This document shows, piece by piece, positions 4,842 through 5,937 of a DNA stretch of 5,937 nucleotides. How positions within the stretch are numbered: position 1 is the stretch's first letter; the number at the start of each line of letters is the position of its first letter. The position numbers were made by a program, and so were the translations under genes. The stretch comes from a bacterium. Lineage in GTDB: Bacteria > Electryoneota > Electryoneia > Electryoneales > Electryoneaceae. Under the pieces are notes generated by a model, which worked only from the letters and a program-made list of their open reading frames with translations, ran no database searches and was not told where the DNA came from. The stretch spans positions 1 to 5,937 of the forward strand of contig WJJA01000012.1 in assembly GCA_014729955.1 (NCBI GenBank), in the 5' to 3' direction.

Positions 4842-5937
4842 GCTTTCCTCCTTCCGTGAGGATCGCCACACGGCCGAACGCCTTCTGCACGCTTCGCAGA
4901 ATCGTTCGAGCACGGTGGTCGTAGGTATGTTCTTTTTGTATACGTTTCCATGCCTTTCCCATCCGTTGACGGCCCGGCTCAGGATTCTCAAGCAGGAACG
5001 TCGCGCGTTCCGCCGCCTCCTCGGGCGCATCAAACAGCACACATTCCTCGGACGCCTTGAACAATTCGTGCATGTCCTCCTGGTCGTCCGTGATCAGGAT
5101 ACCTCCACACATCGGAATGTCAAATACACGCTGGTTCACCGAGCTCGGCATCTGGTAGCTGGTACAATTCAGATGCAACCCGCCGCGGTACACGCCCGGC
5201 AGTCCTTGCGGGTAAGGAACATGGCCCTCATAGGGTATCGCCGGCGCGACCTCGCGCCACGCTTCATCGCCATAGAGGTGAAGTCCGTTGCCGGCGTTCG
5301 CGAACGCCAGCGCGTGACGGAACCGTTTTGTCGCCTCCAGCGCCACCGCCGAGGCAAAGGTCAGGCGTCTATGCTCATCCCACTCCGCAATGTCGATCCC
5401 CTCCGCTACGGCAGCGGTTTGCAACGCTGCGACCGCTTCAATCCTGCCCGCCTGCTGCAGCGCCACTGCGCGCTCGAACAGGTCAAACAGGCCGGAGTGA
5501 TCAACACCGGCCTTTTCGCGCCACTCTGCCGCCGCTGACACCATCGAATTCGCCACCCATCGAAGAGCACCGCGGCTGAGGTCTTCACCCGGTGTGAAAC
5601 GTTCCGGGTCTGTCGCAAGAGGCAGGAACTCGACACGTTCAAAGCCGTAATTGCGAATCTCCGTGATCGTACTGCGCTCCCAGGTGAAGAGGTTCGCCAT
5701 CTCTCCCGCCCCTGAAGGGTATCCGAGAAGAATGAAACCGGGACGGTCCACGAACCAGGAGACATAGGGCAGCTTGATCTGTTCAAGAATCGCAGCCAGC
5801 TCACCATGTTGGTCAAAACCGAGGTGGTTGATGGTTACCAGCAGGTCGGCGTCCAGGCTGACAGTCAGCAGTGTGCGCACAAAGCCGGGATCGTTTTCAA
5901 ATCGGAGCCGTGTCACACGATGCCCAAGCCGTTCAAA
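4834..5937 (-). CDS. CgeB/DUF3880-type glycosyltransferase, 5' end cut by window edge
   Basis: The frame is open to the right edge; 367 residues are visible and the N-terminus is missing. The first visible residues, FERLGHRVTRL, resemble the start of a GT-B glycosyltransferase ('l-x-x-l-G-H-x-V'), so the GTG at 5916 is internal. A DUF3880-like N-terminal domain follows: LLVTINHLGFDQ (visible residues 32-43), VSWFVDRPGFILLGY (59-73), FTWE (84-87) and LPLATDPERF (105-114). The C-terminal donor-sugar domain (Glyco_trans_1_2 type) shows LHLNCTSYQMPSSVNQRVFD (254-273), then CGGILITDDQED and a closing KEHTYDHR (335-342). Proteins of this type are often encoded beside flagellins. The likely role is adding a sugar to flagellin Ser/Thr in the cytoplasm before export, but another motility-linked glycan is possible. 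A 40-residue helical stretch with AV/AL repeats (150-180) separates the two halves. Confidence 0.87.
   Translation of the reverse strand, partial: FERLGHRVTRLRFENDPGFVRTLLTVSLDADLLVTINHLGFDQHGELAAILEQIKLPYVSWFVDRPGFILLGYPSGAGEMANLFTWERSTITEIRNYGFERVEFLPLATDPERFTPGEDLSRGALRWVANSMVSAAAEWREKAGVDHSGLFDLFERAVALQQAGRIEAVAALQTAAVAEGIDIAEWDEHRRLTFASAVALEATKRFRHALAFANAGNGLHLYGDEAWREVAPAIPYEGHVPYPQGLPGVYRGGLHLNCTSYQMPSSVNQRVFDIPMCGGILITDDQEDMHELFKASEECVLFDAPEEAAERATFLLENPEPGRQRMGKAWKRIQKEHTYDHRARTILRSVQKAFGRVAILTEGGKHD
4847..4853 (-). promoter_or_regulatory. Ribosome binding site deciding the start of the 205-residue gene
   Basis: AAGGAGG lies 5 bases before the ATG at 4841, inside the last codons of the glycosyltransferase. 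It selects this start over in-frame codons further upstream (to 5042) and explains how the second gene is translated despite the 8-base overlap. Confidence 0.8.

Noticed and set aside
4842..5042. Longer start for the 205-residue gene (to 5042)
   Set aside because: The extra 67 codons overlap the conserved end of the glycosyltransferase and are Arg/Cys-rich, and a strong Shine-Dalgarno sits just before the internal ATG at 4841.
4137..5538. Two long plus-strand frames (4137-4859 and 4840-5538)
   Set aside because: Both are antisense to the 205-residue gene and the glycosyltransferase, which have recognisable structure and start signals. The antisense translations show no family features.

Overview
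The window is one end-to-end stretch of a bacterial flagellar filament locus, with every supported gene on the minus strand. In transcription order (high to low coordinates) it holds: a CgeB-type glycosyltransferase cut by the right edge; a 205-residue protein of unknown function; a 129-residue coiled-coil protein that may be a FliT/FlgN-type chaperone; the flagellin fliC; the filament cap gene fliD; the filament chaperone gene fliS; and, cut by the left edge, a gene whose product looks like the anti-sigma-28 factor FlgM. I saw no tRNA, rRNA, CRISPR array, transposon or phage gene.

The organism is a flagellated bacterium of moderately high GC with strong Shine-Dalgarno use. The phylum cannot be fixed from this sequence. 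The sigma-28 promoter has the GCCGATAA -10 familiar from Gram-negative flagellar genes. DUF3880/CgeB-type glycosyltransferases next to flagellin genes are scattered over many phyla, so they do not settle the question.

Region by region: 4834-5937 is the glycosyltransferase. Its stop codon overlaps the start of the 205-residue gene (4224-4841), which is followed after 15 bases by the 129-residue gene (3819-4208). These three look co-transcribed. The 227-base gap before the fliC start codon (3592-3818) holds a near-perfect sigma-28 promoter and a short leader. fliC (2740-3591) is followed by a 3' hairpin and a strong intrinsic terminator (2608-2662). fliD (912-2546) has a leader hairpin touching its ribosome binding site. 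fliS (419-802) lies 109 bases after fliD, and the FlgM-like gene (1-367) follows 51 bases later with its Shine-Dalgarno sequence folded into a hairpin.

How the genes may work together: sigma-28 makes abundant flagellin from a monocistronic transcript. Smaller amounts of cap protein, filament chaperone and, apparently, an anti-sigma-28 factor come from read-through or weaker promoters downstream. The upstream glycosyltransferase is well placed to modify the small flagellin. The most interesting points are the FlgM-like gene at the end of the sigma-28-driven flagellin cluster, its hairpin-masked ribosome binding site, and the unassigned two-domain 205-residue protein.
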